From contig JAUKUA010000004.1 in assembly GCA_030549175.1 (NCBI GenBank), positions 1,488,001-1,552,000 of the forward strand: a stretch of DNA of 64,000 bases, read 5' to 3'. The position numbers and the translations under genes are program-made. Under the pieces are notes generated by a model. That model did no database searches and had not been told where the DNA came from. It was given only the letters and a program-made list of their open reading frames with translations. The DNA comes from Lasiosphaeris hirsuta. Lineage: Eukaryota > Ascomycota > Sordariomycetes > Sordariales > Lasiosphaeriaceae. Positions 23,521 to 32,892 of the stretch are shown one piece after another (positions within the stretch are counted from its first letter, which is position 1; each line of letters opens with the position of its first letter).

Positions 23521-24462
23521 ATGTCAGCCCTCCGGATACTCGTGCCCATCAAGCGGGTGATTGATTATGCGGTGAGTGTGCGACGCTATTTTACATGTCT
23601 GATTCCGTTAACAAGGGTGTCCGCAGGTCAAACCGCGTGTCAACAAGGCGCAGACAGGCGTCGAGACGGCCGGCGTCAAGCATAGCATGAACCCCTTCGA
23701 CGAACTCTCAGTCGAGGAGAGTGTGCGAATCCGCGAGAAGAAGTCGGCCCCAGGCGGCGTCGAGGATATTTGCGTCATCAGCGCCGGCCCAACCAAGGCC
23801 CAGGACATCCTGCGCACCGCTATGGCCATGGGCGCCGACCGCGCCATCCACGTCGAGGTCAAGGAAGGCGAGGACCTAGAGCCCCTGAGCGTCGCCAAGC
23901 TGTTGAAGACTGCGGTTGAGCAGCAGAAGAGCAACCTGGTTATCCTCGGCAAGCAGAGCATCGACGACGACGCAAACCAGACGGGCCAGATGCTCGCCGG
24001 CTTGCTGGGGTGGCCGCAGGCGACGCAAGCAAGCAAAGTTGAGTTTGGCGAAGGCGACACGGTCAGCGTTACGCGCGAGGTGGACGGCGGTGCTGAGACA
24101 CTCAGGGCGAAGCTGCCCCTGATTATTACCACCGACTTGCGACTCAATGAGCCCAGGTATGCAAGTTTGCCGAATATTATGAAGGCCAAGAAGAAGCCGC
24201 TGGAGAAGAAGACGCTGGCCGACTTTGGGATCACGGCGGAGCGTAGGTTAAAGGTGCTGAAGGTTACGGGTAAGTCAAATTCACATCCCTCTCTCTTGGG
24301 CCATGTCAATCGCGGCTTTTCTCCCTAGACTACCGCTTGTACGCCCCCTACTAGTCCATGGCTAATCCACTACCCGCAGAACCGCCAACGAGGCAAGGCG
24401 GCGGCAAGGTTCAGGATGTCGATGGTCTTATTTCCAAACTTAAGGAGCTGGGTGCGATTTAG
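23521..24462 (+). CDS. etfB: Electron transfer flavoprotein beta subunit
   Basis: This mitochondrial matrix protein forms the ETF heterodimer with ETF-alpha. It carries electrons from acyl-CoA and other dehydrogenases to ETF-ubiquinone oxidoreductase. Exons are 23521-23571, 23627-24269 and 24380-24462, giving 258 residues, close to the usual 255. It starts MSALRILVPIKRVIDYAVKPRV. The AMP-binding region includes DICVISAGPTKAQDILRTAMAMGADRAIH and LVILGKQSIDDDANQTGQMLAGLLGWPQAT. The dehydrogenase recognition loop (YASLPNIMKAKKKPLEKK) is present with its Leu. The short last exon encodes EPPTRQGGGKVQDVDGLISK and so restores the conserved C-terminus. No long presequence is seen, as is usual for ETF-beta. 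Confidence 0.95.
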
Positions 24463-25054
24463 AAGATATCGTTTTGCCATGGTTGCGCAACACAACATGA
24501 AGAACATCATCTAACAGGGAAATAGAGCCATTGGCACCCACGTGTCTAAATGTACCAGCCTGTATCTTATCTTCATCCCGTAGGCCCCTTCATCCTGATG
24601 TCCCTAACATGTTCTCAAGGCCGTCATGCGGCTTTTATTGCGCGAATAGGCGTTTTGGTGGCGGATCTGCTAGGGAGGGGGTGGGGTGGTGATCGTCTTC
24701 AGCAGTCAACCAACTCCCCGGCTGTTCCACCTCTCCCCCATTGACGAATCTCGTGGCGTCCCAATATGTGTAGCCGAGTTTTCTTTCTGGGATGCAAAAC
24801 GCAACGCTCCGCAGGTCCAGGCAATATACGCACTAATGCCGTAGCTAGCCTGAGATTTTGTTGATTCCGCCAGAAGCCAGCAGCTACATGAGCCCCGAGC
24901 ACGGCTTAGCGAGGTGCGGTGGGCGAACAAAGAGGGGCTGTTAGCTGGGCTGAGAGAGGCAAGGTCACCCCTTCAACCTTGGAATTTCTGTGTCACTGTT
25001 GGGGCTGCCGTTTTTGGCCATGTGTTGGGGTCATCAATACTAATTTCTGATTGG
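24463..25054. other. Intergenic, no gene seen
   Basis: This is the 3' flank of etfB, followed by sequence with only short unrelated ORFs. It separates etfB from the decayed gene on the minus strand. Confidence 0.55.
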
Positions 25055-26101
25055 CTAGTCTAATCCCCGCACCTCAGACCAGACCCTCCCTGCATACCAC
25101 TGTAGGTACTGAATGCTAAGTACAAAATCTCCCTCTTGCGGGCCTGGATCACGAAGAAAAAGAAGTCGAAATCCTAGGACTAATGCCCCCCTAGTGACAT
25201 TGTACGATACTGGACTTGTCGTCTCATCGCGGGTGATGGTGATTGACTGCCGTTTCACCGGCTCGAGAACACTATTCTGTTGCAATTTAGCAGCAGCCCG
25301 TCTCCGCGTGATCGCTCCTTGTGAATACAAGATTTCTTCCTCCCATTTCTCTAGCAAAATATGATGTTACTGGTGGTCGAATTTCGCCAGAATGACGATC
25401 TTGACATTGTGATTTGATGCCCGAAACCACCACCGCATGTCGTTATGAAGTCCGTCTAATTTTTCGGAATCTCCAGCCTCAATGACTAGTGTTGGCCACT
25501 TGCCTGCTCCTGCACATTCCGGCCATGGACCGCCTGTCGAATCGCCTTCCCCGCCGTCTCCTCCAGGATGGCCTTGTTGCCGAAATGTTGCAGTACCTAT
25601 ATCTTTCCAACTTTTATCCCTATCGCTCCGAACGAGCTGGTCACGATACCCCATATAAATTCCTAGATGAAGGGTCTCGTGAAGATCGGTTGGGATCGTG
25701 ATGATCAAGATCCGGGAATTGCTATTGTAGCGGCGAAAACGGATCTTACGGCGTCGCTTCTCTCGCTCACGCTGGATTTCGGTGAAATGGTTAGGAGAGA
25801 CGTCTAAATAATTAGTATACTATATAGAAACAAAAGAGTAATACCATGTGACGGTGAGGAAATCCCCAGTAGTGCTATTAATTACGTCGAAGAGATCTTG
25901 CACATTGGTGAATCGTACGGTCTGGGGATCGTTATCTGGCTTCGATTCTACTGAAGTAGGCATAGTAGACGCCGATGAAGCCGATACCGACCTAGATGCA
26001 GCCGATGGGGATACCGCCGCCGGCGGTCCCAATGCGATTGATGCCATGGCGAAGCGTTGCTGAAGCTGGGATCCGTGAAGTGGGATGCGTGGGGAATCCA
26101 T
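25055..26101 (-). pseudogene. Decayed member of an expanded fungal family (possible PD-(D/E)XK-like fold)
   Basis: The minus strand encodes three collinear fragments of one protein. They are 26101 to about 25860 (MDSPRIPLHGSQLQQRF...TGDFLTV), about 25806-25370 (SPNHFTEIQREREKRRKIRF...KWPTLVIEAGDSEKLDGLHND...VKIVILAKFDHQ) and 25366-25055 (LLEKWEEE...RQSITITRDE...GALVLGFRLLFLRDPGPQEGDFVLSIQYLQWYAG). The fragment pattern (VIEAG-S-L-D-RWW, then EKWE, then ITI) matches a lineage-expanded ascomycete family I know only as hypothetical proteins; the nuclease-like fold is an inference. Two lesions are visible. No GT-AG pair joins fragments 1 and 2 in phase (the obvious intron gives TGA). An in-frame TAA at 25367-25369 lies between Gln and His, where CAA is the expected RIP target (CpA to TpA). 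Confidence 0.7.
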
Positions 26102-26474
26102 TGGAGGTGTACAGGGGTGCTCAAGCTTGTTGAAAATGGCGGGTCCACACTAGCCAAAAACGGCAGTCCAGACAGCGACACAGACACTCGGGCTGGATTT
26201 CCCCTCCCCGGAAATCGGCTGCAACCTGCAAGCCCCTGGCCAATCAGCGTGCTGGCAAATGCTCTTCGTAAAATCCTTGAGGCCCAATGACAAAGATCAT
26301 TTTTTTCGGCCATCCTTGTTGCCACTCCCACAATCCTGTTGTCGATTTCACCACTTCAACACCACATTGCCCAACCCGAAATATCTTGTTGCCTCCTGAC
26401 AACAGTCCCACTTCCGATCATAGGACGTGTGTCCAAATTTTCTCTTCTCAATCTACACTCCCACAGCTGCTCTT

Positions 26475-26829
26475 ATGAACGGGCGCCCGTCAGTCTTCAC
26501 TTCGCAGGTATGTCACGCTCTCTTCAGGTCGGTCTGGTGGTCTCGACCCCGCCATTCCTAGTATCGTGAACTCTCCCACCAACCTCCACCTCGCCTTCGA
26601 GGGCCTGCCACGTCTCGAAGCACACTCAATTGCATGCAATCTTCTGCCTTCTGTCTTGCTACGCTCTTGGTTTCAGATTGATATACGCTGAGCTTGAACT
26701 AACGACCTTTTTGCATTAGGATTATCTCTCAGGTCCGCCCAGCTCCCAGGGTCCCGCTTGACTCACCGCTTCGTTTCGTTACTGACTCGAAATTTGTTAG
26801 ACCATCTGTGGAGAGCCCTGTCGGCATAA
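26475..26829 (+). CDS. Arginine attenuator peptide (AAP) uORF, spliced, 24 residues
   Basis: This upstream ORF lies in the 5' leader of the arg-2-type gene. Exons are 26475-26507 (MNGRPSVFTSQ), 26720-26732 (DYLS plus the first base of the next codon) and 26801-26829 (DHLWRALSA, stop). The joined 24-residue peptide differs from the Neurospora arg-2 AAP, as I know it, only near the C-terminus (Ser in place of Asn at position 23). In Neurospora and yeast CPA1, the AAP stalls its ribosome in high arginine and reduces translation of the main ORF; Asp12, present here, is essential. The stop is 56 nt upstream of the main ATG. Intron 1 (26508-26719) has a GTATGT donor; intron 2 (26733-26800) has the weaker donor GTCCGC. 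Confidence 0.95.
26759..26765 (+). promoter_or_regulatory. CPRE / Gcn4-CPC1-type site TGACTCA
   Basis: A perfect palindromic TGACTCA lies inside the second intron of the AAP uORF. This is the binding consensus of the bZIP activator CPC1/Gcn4 in general amino-acid control, which fits arginine biosynthesis. Its first three bases are also the stop codon that the unspliced uORF would use. Confidence 0.7.
26783..26789 (+). promoter_or_regulatory. Second, near-consensus CPRE, TGACTCG
   Basis: A one-mismatch TGACTC-core element lies 24 bp after the perfect site, still inside the uORF intron. Paired TGACTC elements are common in genes under cross-pathway control; binding is inferred from the sequence only. 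Confidence 0.45.
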
Positions 26830-26885
26830 GATCTTTTGCATTGCACTAGATCCATAACCAATTCACTCCTTCCTCCTCAGCCAAG

Positions 26886-28368
26886 ATGTTCTCCCGCCTG
26901 GCAACTCGTCTCCCCAAGACCTCGGGCACTCGCGCCCCCGTCGCTGCTGCCCGCCTCCCGGGCCAGGCTCGCTTCCTCAGCAAGCCCGCCATCGACGGCA
27001 GCAGGGGCAGGTCTATGCCCACTCGCGTGTCGAGGGCTACTCCCGCTGCTCGCAATGTTGACGCCACCTTGACCATCAGGGTATGCTGCACCGTGTGTTT
27101 GAGCCCCTATCGCGATGCTTACCCCCTTTTATAGGATGGTCCCGTCTTCCACGGCACTGCTTACGGCGCCAACTCCAACATCTCCGGAGAGGCCGTCTTC
27201 ACAACCTCTCTTGTCGGGTACCCCGAGTCCATGACCGACCCTTCCTACCGCGGCCAGATCCTGGTCTTCACCCAGCCCCTGATTGGTAACTACGGTGTTC
27301 CCTCGAGCGAGCGTGACGAGTTCAACCTCCTCAAGTACTTCGAGTCGCCCCATATCCAGTGTGCCGGGATTGTCGTGGCAGACGTGGCTGAGAAGCACAG
27401 CCATTGGACTGCGGTTGAGGGCCTGAGCGAGTGGTGTGCCCGCGAGGGCGTGCCCATCATCTCGGGTGTAGATACCCGTGCCATCGTCACCTATCTTCGT
27501 GAGCAGGGTTCGTCTTTGGCTAGGATCTCAATCGGTGATGAGTACGATGCCGACGAGGATGAGGGTTTTGTCGACCCCGGTGCGATCAACCTGGTCAAAC
27601 GGGTGAGCACCAAGGCTCCATTCGTCGTCTCCTCTTCCAACGCCACCTTCCACGTCGCTCTGCTCGACTGTGGTGTTAAGGAGAATATCCTTCGCAGCTT
27701 GGTCAACCGTGGCGCTTCGGTTACGGTGTTCCCTTATGACTACCCGATCCACAAGGTTGCGGACAACTTCGACGGCATCTTCATCTCCAATGGTCCCGGT
27801 GACCCGACCCATTGCCAGGAGACCGTCTACAATTTGGCCCGCTTGATGGAGACATCTTCGGTCCCCATTATGGGCATTTGCCTTGGTCACCAGCTGCTGG
27901 CACTGGCGGTTGGCGCCGAGACTATCAAGCTCAAGTACGGAAACCGCGCTCACAACATCCCCGCACTGGACTTGACCACGGGGCAATGCCACATCACTAG
28001 TCAGAATCACGGCTACGCTGTTGACGCCAGTACCCTCCCTAGCGAGTTTACAGAGTACTTTGTGAATCTGAATGATGGTAGCAACGAAGGTAAGCTATTC
28101 CACCAACAGGTAAATTATCGCAACGCTGACTCGTGAAACAGGCATGATGCACAAGACCAGGCCCATTTTCTCGACTCAGTTCCACCCCGAAGCTAAAGGC
28201 GGACCGATGGACAGCTCATACCTCTTTGACAAATATCTTGATAACGTCAAGTTGTTCAAGGATAGCGCGAAGATTTACAGGGACAACAGGCCATCGCAGC
28301 TGATGCTTGACATTCTCAGCAAGGAGCGGGTTGGAGTTGAGCCTTCGCCTCTTGCCAACGCTGCCTAG
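26886..28368 (+). CDS. arg-2: Arginine-specific carbamoyl-phosphate synthase small subunit, mitochondrial
   Basis: This is the glutaminase subunit that supplies ammonia to the large subunit for carbamoyl-phosphate in arginine synthesis. Exons are 26886-27080, 27135-28089 and 28142-28368, giving 458 residues. The N-terminus is rich in Arg, Ser and Ala with no acidic residues ([26 protein letters not shown]), a typical mitochondrial presequence; this supports the arginine-specific enzyme over the cytosolic pyrimidine one. The CPSase N-terminal domain follows ([34 protein letters not shown]). The class I glutamine amidotransferase domain contains FISNGPGDP, the nucleophile in GICLGHQ (Cys about 314), SQNHGYAVD and the His/Glu pair in FHPEAKGG. 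Expression is expected to be repressed at translation by arginine through the AAP uORF and activated by CPC1. Confidence 0.97.
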
Positions 28369-29668
28369 TCATCCTAGGTAGCTGTCTTCCTACATGGGTC
28401 TTTTGGGGTTTGGGGTTTAGCATTTGAATTATGACACGGCGAAAACAAAAGTTAAATACTCTGGTCATTTCCTCGGTTGTTTCTGCTTTTGGATGGAGAG
28501 TTCAAAGGAGGTTGGTGTAAAATGTTTATGCCGCGGTATCGCATTCCAGCTTTAGTCTTGTTGAATGCGTAAGGTTACACTTCCTAGACAAAAGATATCG
28601 GAGCCGTGTGAGTGCCAAAGGTGTGTCAAGAGATAACTTGAGTTTTGGCCTTAACCCTAAGCTCTCCTGGCAGTATTACTGTCTCAAACTAGATATACGG
28701 AACATCTACCAATAGGTTATATCGCAAGTCTAGTATTCGGAAAAGTGGAAAATAAACAGGGAGGCGGTTTGCTGATTAGCAAGCCATACGGACGAAGCAG
28801 AAGAATAGGGGTAGGTCAGGGGCGGGTAAATAGTACATCAAAAGAAAGATATAAAATAAGCATTAAAAGGGGAGGCTTTACGCGACGGTATGTTAGCTTG
28901 ACTAGTCTTTGTACCCGGCTCAGTGATCCCACTCCGGGAAAGGTAGTCGACACATACCGAGTTAGATCTTGGGAAGTGTATGTGTGCTTGTTCCTCAACA
29001 CTATGTGCTGTCCAACAACTTTTACGACAAACTGTAACAATCGTTGAGCATCTCCCGGATGAAAGATAGGTAGGTACCTTTCATATTTCATAACATTTTT
29101 TAAATCATAAAAAGTATGTCCTTCTTTCAAGATTTGTCTTTTTTTTCATTGATGTTGGGTATCTAGCCTACCTAGTTCTGCTTGTATTTTGTTTTCGATA
29201 TTCCTACAAGCCATAAATGGCTAGCCGCTCTAATTTGGCCTTGTCCCTCTGTCTTGACCTCCATAACTACTTGTAATAGCTCCCGCATCGCGATATGTTG
29301 GCTCCCACTTGCTGTGCTGATGTCTGTGAGGAAATCCGCCATGCGTCCCGCTGATAAACCAGGGAGTGGTTCTGGTATGGCTATGAGCTGGCCGTCGGCT
29401 ATTTCTCCAATCGAGAACTAAGCAAAGTACCGCCTTTCTAGATCTAGGCATCAAAGCATCTCTTCTAACCACGTCAGCTCGGCCATAATAGCCAACCATC
29501 GCCATCCAAATGGATATCACCAGGTTGAGGAGGGCAACGGTAAGCACCAAAAGCAAGCAAGCAGCTGGCTAAACTACTCATGGTTCAACCAAGGTCAGCG
29601 GGACCTGCACAAGCACCACAGACCACAGCGTTGCCAACTCGGCTTGCCTCCGACGAGTGCCTCGGCAA
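28369..29668. other. Intergenic, no gene seen
   Basis: This holds the 3' flanks of arg-2 and of the convergent Acinus-like gene. It is moderately AT-rich from about 28560 to 29200, with short ORFs only and no tRNA or recognisable transposon sequence. Confidence 0.55.
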
Positions 29669-31609
29669 TTAGCGTCTTCCGCCGCGGAACCCGCCATCAC
29701 GTCTGCCACCACCAGCCCCACGGCCGCCGCGGAAATCGTTGAACGTCGGTAGCGGCGCGCCATCCAGTCTCGATCTTGGGACATCCCGACCTGGGGCTGG
29801 CTCATCGCGCCCGCCAAAATAGCGATCACCACGCGGTGGGAACGGAGGAGGACCGCGAGGACCCCGGTCTCCAAACCCACCTCGATCCCCAAAACCACCA
29901 CGGTCTCCAAAGCCACCGCGATCACCAAAGCCGCCGCCGCCACGACGACGGCCCCCACGCTCGCGATGTGGAGGGCGGATGCCGACAAACACCTCAACTC
30001 CGCGATCAACGAACTGGTTCTGATCCTCGAAGGTGTACCTGTTAATCTCGTCCTCCTTTCCCATGTCGCGGCGGTGATCCTTAGTATAGTATGAGCGCAT
30101 ATTGTCAATGCGGCTCTGCGCCAGGTCCTCGGCGACGGGCTGGTAGCGTAGGGGCGGCATAGCTCTGGTCTCTTTCCAGACTGCGCCGATAGCACTGGGG
30201 AATGCCGGCTGGCGGAAGACACCGCCGCGACCGCGGGGGCCCAGGGGGACGCCCTCAACACCAGCGAACTGGCGGGACGGGCCTGTGGGCACCGAAGAAG
30301 CTGGGCCGGAAGGCGGCGGGGGCTGTTGTCTCTCGGGCTGGCGTGGGGGTTCAGCATCGGCGTTGACAAGTCTGGCGGTGGTGTTCCCATCATCGTCAAT
30401 GCTGTAGCGAACTTCCCATCTACCCTTCGCTCCCCGGCCACCCTCAGACTTTTCCTGCTCCGCCCAGACCTCGACCGACTCGGGGGGGATAAAGTCGACC
30501 CAAAGTTCCTTCCTTTCGCGCTCTTTAGGCCAAACCTGCCCGTGTAGGGCGATGCGCACACGCGAAGCAGCGGCGACACTGTTGAAATGGACGAAAGCAT
30601 GTGTGCGGATTTGGTCAAGGTAAAAGTATATCAGAACATCTGGGTCGGGTGAGCAACCGGGCGGCGCGGACAGCTCCACCAAATAGTCCCGGAGGATAGA
30701 CTCTTTGAGAGGTCTCATAAAATTACGTATGCAGAGTGCCGATGTTGCTGGGTGCTCCGCAGGTGCAACAGCCCTCGTATCCTCATCCATCGGATCATGA
30801 AACGATTCGAGACGTCGGTCATAGCTGCGCTTCCTCTCGGGCTCCCGCTCATATGCAGACACGTTAGCTTCGCGGCTGTATTGTCCTTCGGCATACGCCG
30901 GCACTTCATCCAACTGTCTGTCACGCGGGGCTTCCCGCGAGTCAGATTTGGGGCGAGGCTCTAAAATGGCGGGCTCAATAACGGCGTATGACACATCGAG
31001 AGGCATCGGCTCCGTGTGAGAGTCGGTTGAGTCGCCATTCAGTCCATTCTCCGCCATGTATTGGTCGCTGGCGCGCGCGCGCTTTCTAGACAAATCGTCG
31101 TCGGGGGGAGGGCTTCTGGATCGTCGCTTTCTGCTGACTATATCGGCAGTAAGGGTCTCGACTGGTTTCTCGGCGGCGACATCCTTGGCTGCTGAAGGCG
31201 AGTCCTTTGCGACGAGAAGGGGTTCGGCAGCGGTCTCGGGAGCGGACTCGAGGGCTGGGGCGGGTCCGTCATTGTCGGTGGGGGATGATTGCTTTTTCGA
31301 GGTAGGAGAGGATTCCTTCGGAAATGGTGAATTTTCCGCTGCTGCAGAGGGCTCGGGAGATTTTGAGGCAGGTGGAGGATGGGACTCTGGTGCGGGCGAG
31401 GGAGGCTTGGAGGTATCCTCAGGGATGTCTCTGGGGGAGTCGGTTTGCTCCGTAGCATCTGGCTCGTGGGTAGAATCGCCGATGTTTTCGGCGACTGCGA
31501 CGTTCAAGCGCTCCACCAGGTCGGCTTTCTTTCCCGTCTGGGGGAGTCCTCGGCGCTTGAGCTCATGGCGCAGGTCGATCACGGTGAGCCGGCTCCAGTC
31601 GGTAGCCAT
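29669..31609 (-). CDS. Acinus-like SAP/RRM protein with C-terminal RGG repeats
   Basis: This is an intronless 646-residue protein of the Acinus type, which in animals acts in the ASAP splicing-linked complex with RNPS1 and SAP18. The SAP domain fills residues 1-42 (LTVIDLRHELKRRGLPQTGK...LVERL). A long Ser/Pro/Glu-rich region follows, with a nuclear-localisation-like patch SRKRRSRSP. The RRM lies at about residues 290-375 (ALCIRNFMRPLKESILRDYL...IYFYLDQIRTHAFVHFNS...WVDFI). The RSB-like segment, about 478-503 (WKETRAMPPLRYQPVAEDL), matches the Acinus region that contacts RNPS1/SAP18. The tail is RGG-rich with four FGDRG(G/P) repeats. The frame is open 67 residues upstream, but MATDWSRLTV begins the SAP domain and was taken as the start. 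Confidence 0.88.
   Translation of the reverse strand: MATDWSRLTVIDLRHELKRRGLPQTGKKADLVERLNVAVAENIGDSTHEPDATEQTDSPRDIPEDTSKPPSPAPESHPPPASKSPEPSAAAENSPFPKESSPTSKKQSSPTDNDGPAPALESAPETAAEPLLVAKDSPSAAKDVAAEKPVETLTADIVSRKRRSRSPPPDDDLSRKRARASDQYMAENGLNGDSTDSHTEPMPLDVSYAVIEPAILEPRPKSDSREAPRDRQLDEVPAYAEGQYSREANVSAYEREPERKRSYDRRLESFHDPMDEDTRAVAPAEHPATSALCIRNFMRPLKESILRDYLVELSAPPGCSPDPDVLIYFYLDQIRTHAFVHFNSVAAASRVRIALHGQVWPKERERKELWVDFIPPESVEVWAEQEKSEGGRGAKGRWEVRYSIDDDGNTTARLVNADAEPPRQPERQQPPPPSGPASSVPTGPSRQFAGVEGVPLGPRGRGGVFRQPAFPSAIGAVWKETRAMPPLRYQPVAEDLAQSRIDNMRSYYTKDHRRDMGKEDEINRYTFEDQNQFVDRGVEVFVGIRPPHRERGGRRRGGGGFGDRGGFGDRGGFGDRGGFGDRGPRGPPPFPPRGDRYFGGRDEPAPGRDVPRSRLDGAPLPTFNDFRGGRGAGGGRRDGGFRGGRR
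29858..29929 (-). repeat. In-frame 18-bp tandem repeat encoding FGDRGG, four copies
   Basis: Residues 561-584 of the Acinus-like protein are four consecutive hexapeptides (FGDRGG three times, then FGDRGP). The unit is 18 bp, so copy-number change would keep the frame. It enlarges an RGG region of the kind that binds RNA and is methylated on arginine in other proteins. Confidence 0.85.
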
Positions 31610-32892
31610 GATGGGTGTAGGTGTTTGGTTCAGAATTGGCAAGTGTAGAAGGATTGACGGAGGAGACGAGTTGTTCAGGCGCGTCGCGAAGAGAACGAGA
31701 AATTCAGTATCGCTCCCTGGCAGGAAAAAGTTGCCCAATGCTGCAGCCGGCAGGCTCTTTGGATGCACCAGGCAGGGGTCTGAGTTGCGAGCCGGACCCG
31801 GCGAGTCCACTTTCCTTGAATATTGCTTATTTGCTAGCCCGCTACACCTACGAGTTCAATACTTTCCTTTTTTATGGGCTGAAAGTAGAATTTTCGGCCT
31901 TGAAGTTTTGCAGAGGAATGTAAATAGCTTACTGACACCCAAATACTATCTTTTAGTTTCCTTTACTGTGAGCGGTCTTTAGCCACAGGAAGGAAACTGC
32001 ATGACTTGGAAGTCGCGGGCTACTAGCCCAACTTGTTGTACCGGCTTCCCCACAAACATCAAAAGCGACGGATGTGACGCGTGCATCAATGTACTTGAAG
32101 ACGAAGACGTCGTTCCAGAATGTTGCAGGAGTCACTCACACATCCCACATACGAGAGTCGACACGTAATCCCGGGTTTTGGTTTAGAGTATGGGCTTCTC
32201 CACTCTCTCATCGTAATTTTATTTTATAATCGGTCTAGTTCGGTCCTAATGCACGTCTGAAAGAGGGTAGAACTCGGTTTAGACAGCAGTGCCTGGCTGT
32301 ACAGCACACACACATTATGCGCTGCTGCGGGAGGCTTGCATCGCATGGCACTATGGAGGCTGGCGGGGTTGTACGTGGTGTCTTGGACGTTGACCACACC
32401 GCGACTTCTGACATGGCATCTGGTTGGGCCTCAGCTCAGAGACCAGAGAGCGGCAGCCTGTCAAGCGACAGGGCTTTTTTGCCGATGTCGAAGACGGAAG
32501 CAGCCAGATGCATCAATCGACTTTTCTCTGCCTTTTGTTTCCGGTCCTCGCAAGGTCTGAGCCAGGCTATTGTTCTCGCTTTTCTTTATCCTGCTGCATA
32601 CTCGACGGATTAGAAAGCTGCCTCTCAAAGAGCCTCCTCGCGAACCACACTCATCCCTCTGCCTCAACACCCAATCTAAATGCGCTAGGTGTCTTAAGGC
32701 AGGGGATTTCTTCTCTATAGAGGATATCGCATATGCCGTCGCAGCATGGCAGTTCATTAACCAACTCTACGTTTTTTTATTCATGTTGAGGTCGCAGCTC
32801 CGCTCAGTCGCTCTTCCCTGTTTTCAGACTCCCACCCCGAGTTTTCCCAACACACATTTGGCTGGCAGATCCGCGACAGCCCTTAGCCCCCA
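31610..32892. other. Intergenic, divergent promoter region, no gene seen
   Basis: About 1.3 kb between two divergent genes. Short ORFs are present but show no family similarity. The 350 bp before 32893 are pyrimidine-rich and are probably the leader of the following gene. Confidence 0.55.

Noticed and set aside
29578..30618. 346-codon alternative-frame ORF on the minus strand
   Set aside because: It overlaps the RGG/RRM part of the Acinus-like gene in another frame; Arg/Ser/Val-rich composition with no similarity to a family.
31056..31982. 308-codon ORF on the plus strand opposite the Acinus-like gene
   Set aside because: Ser/Gly-rich reading of the complement of a low-complexity region; the sense frame has SAP, RRM and RSB features.
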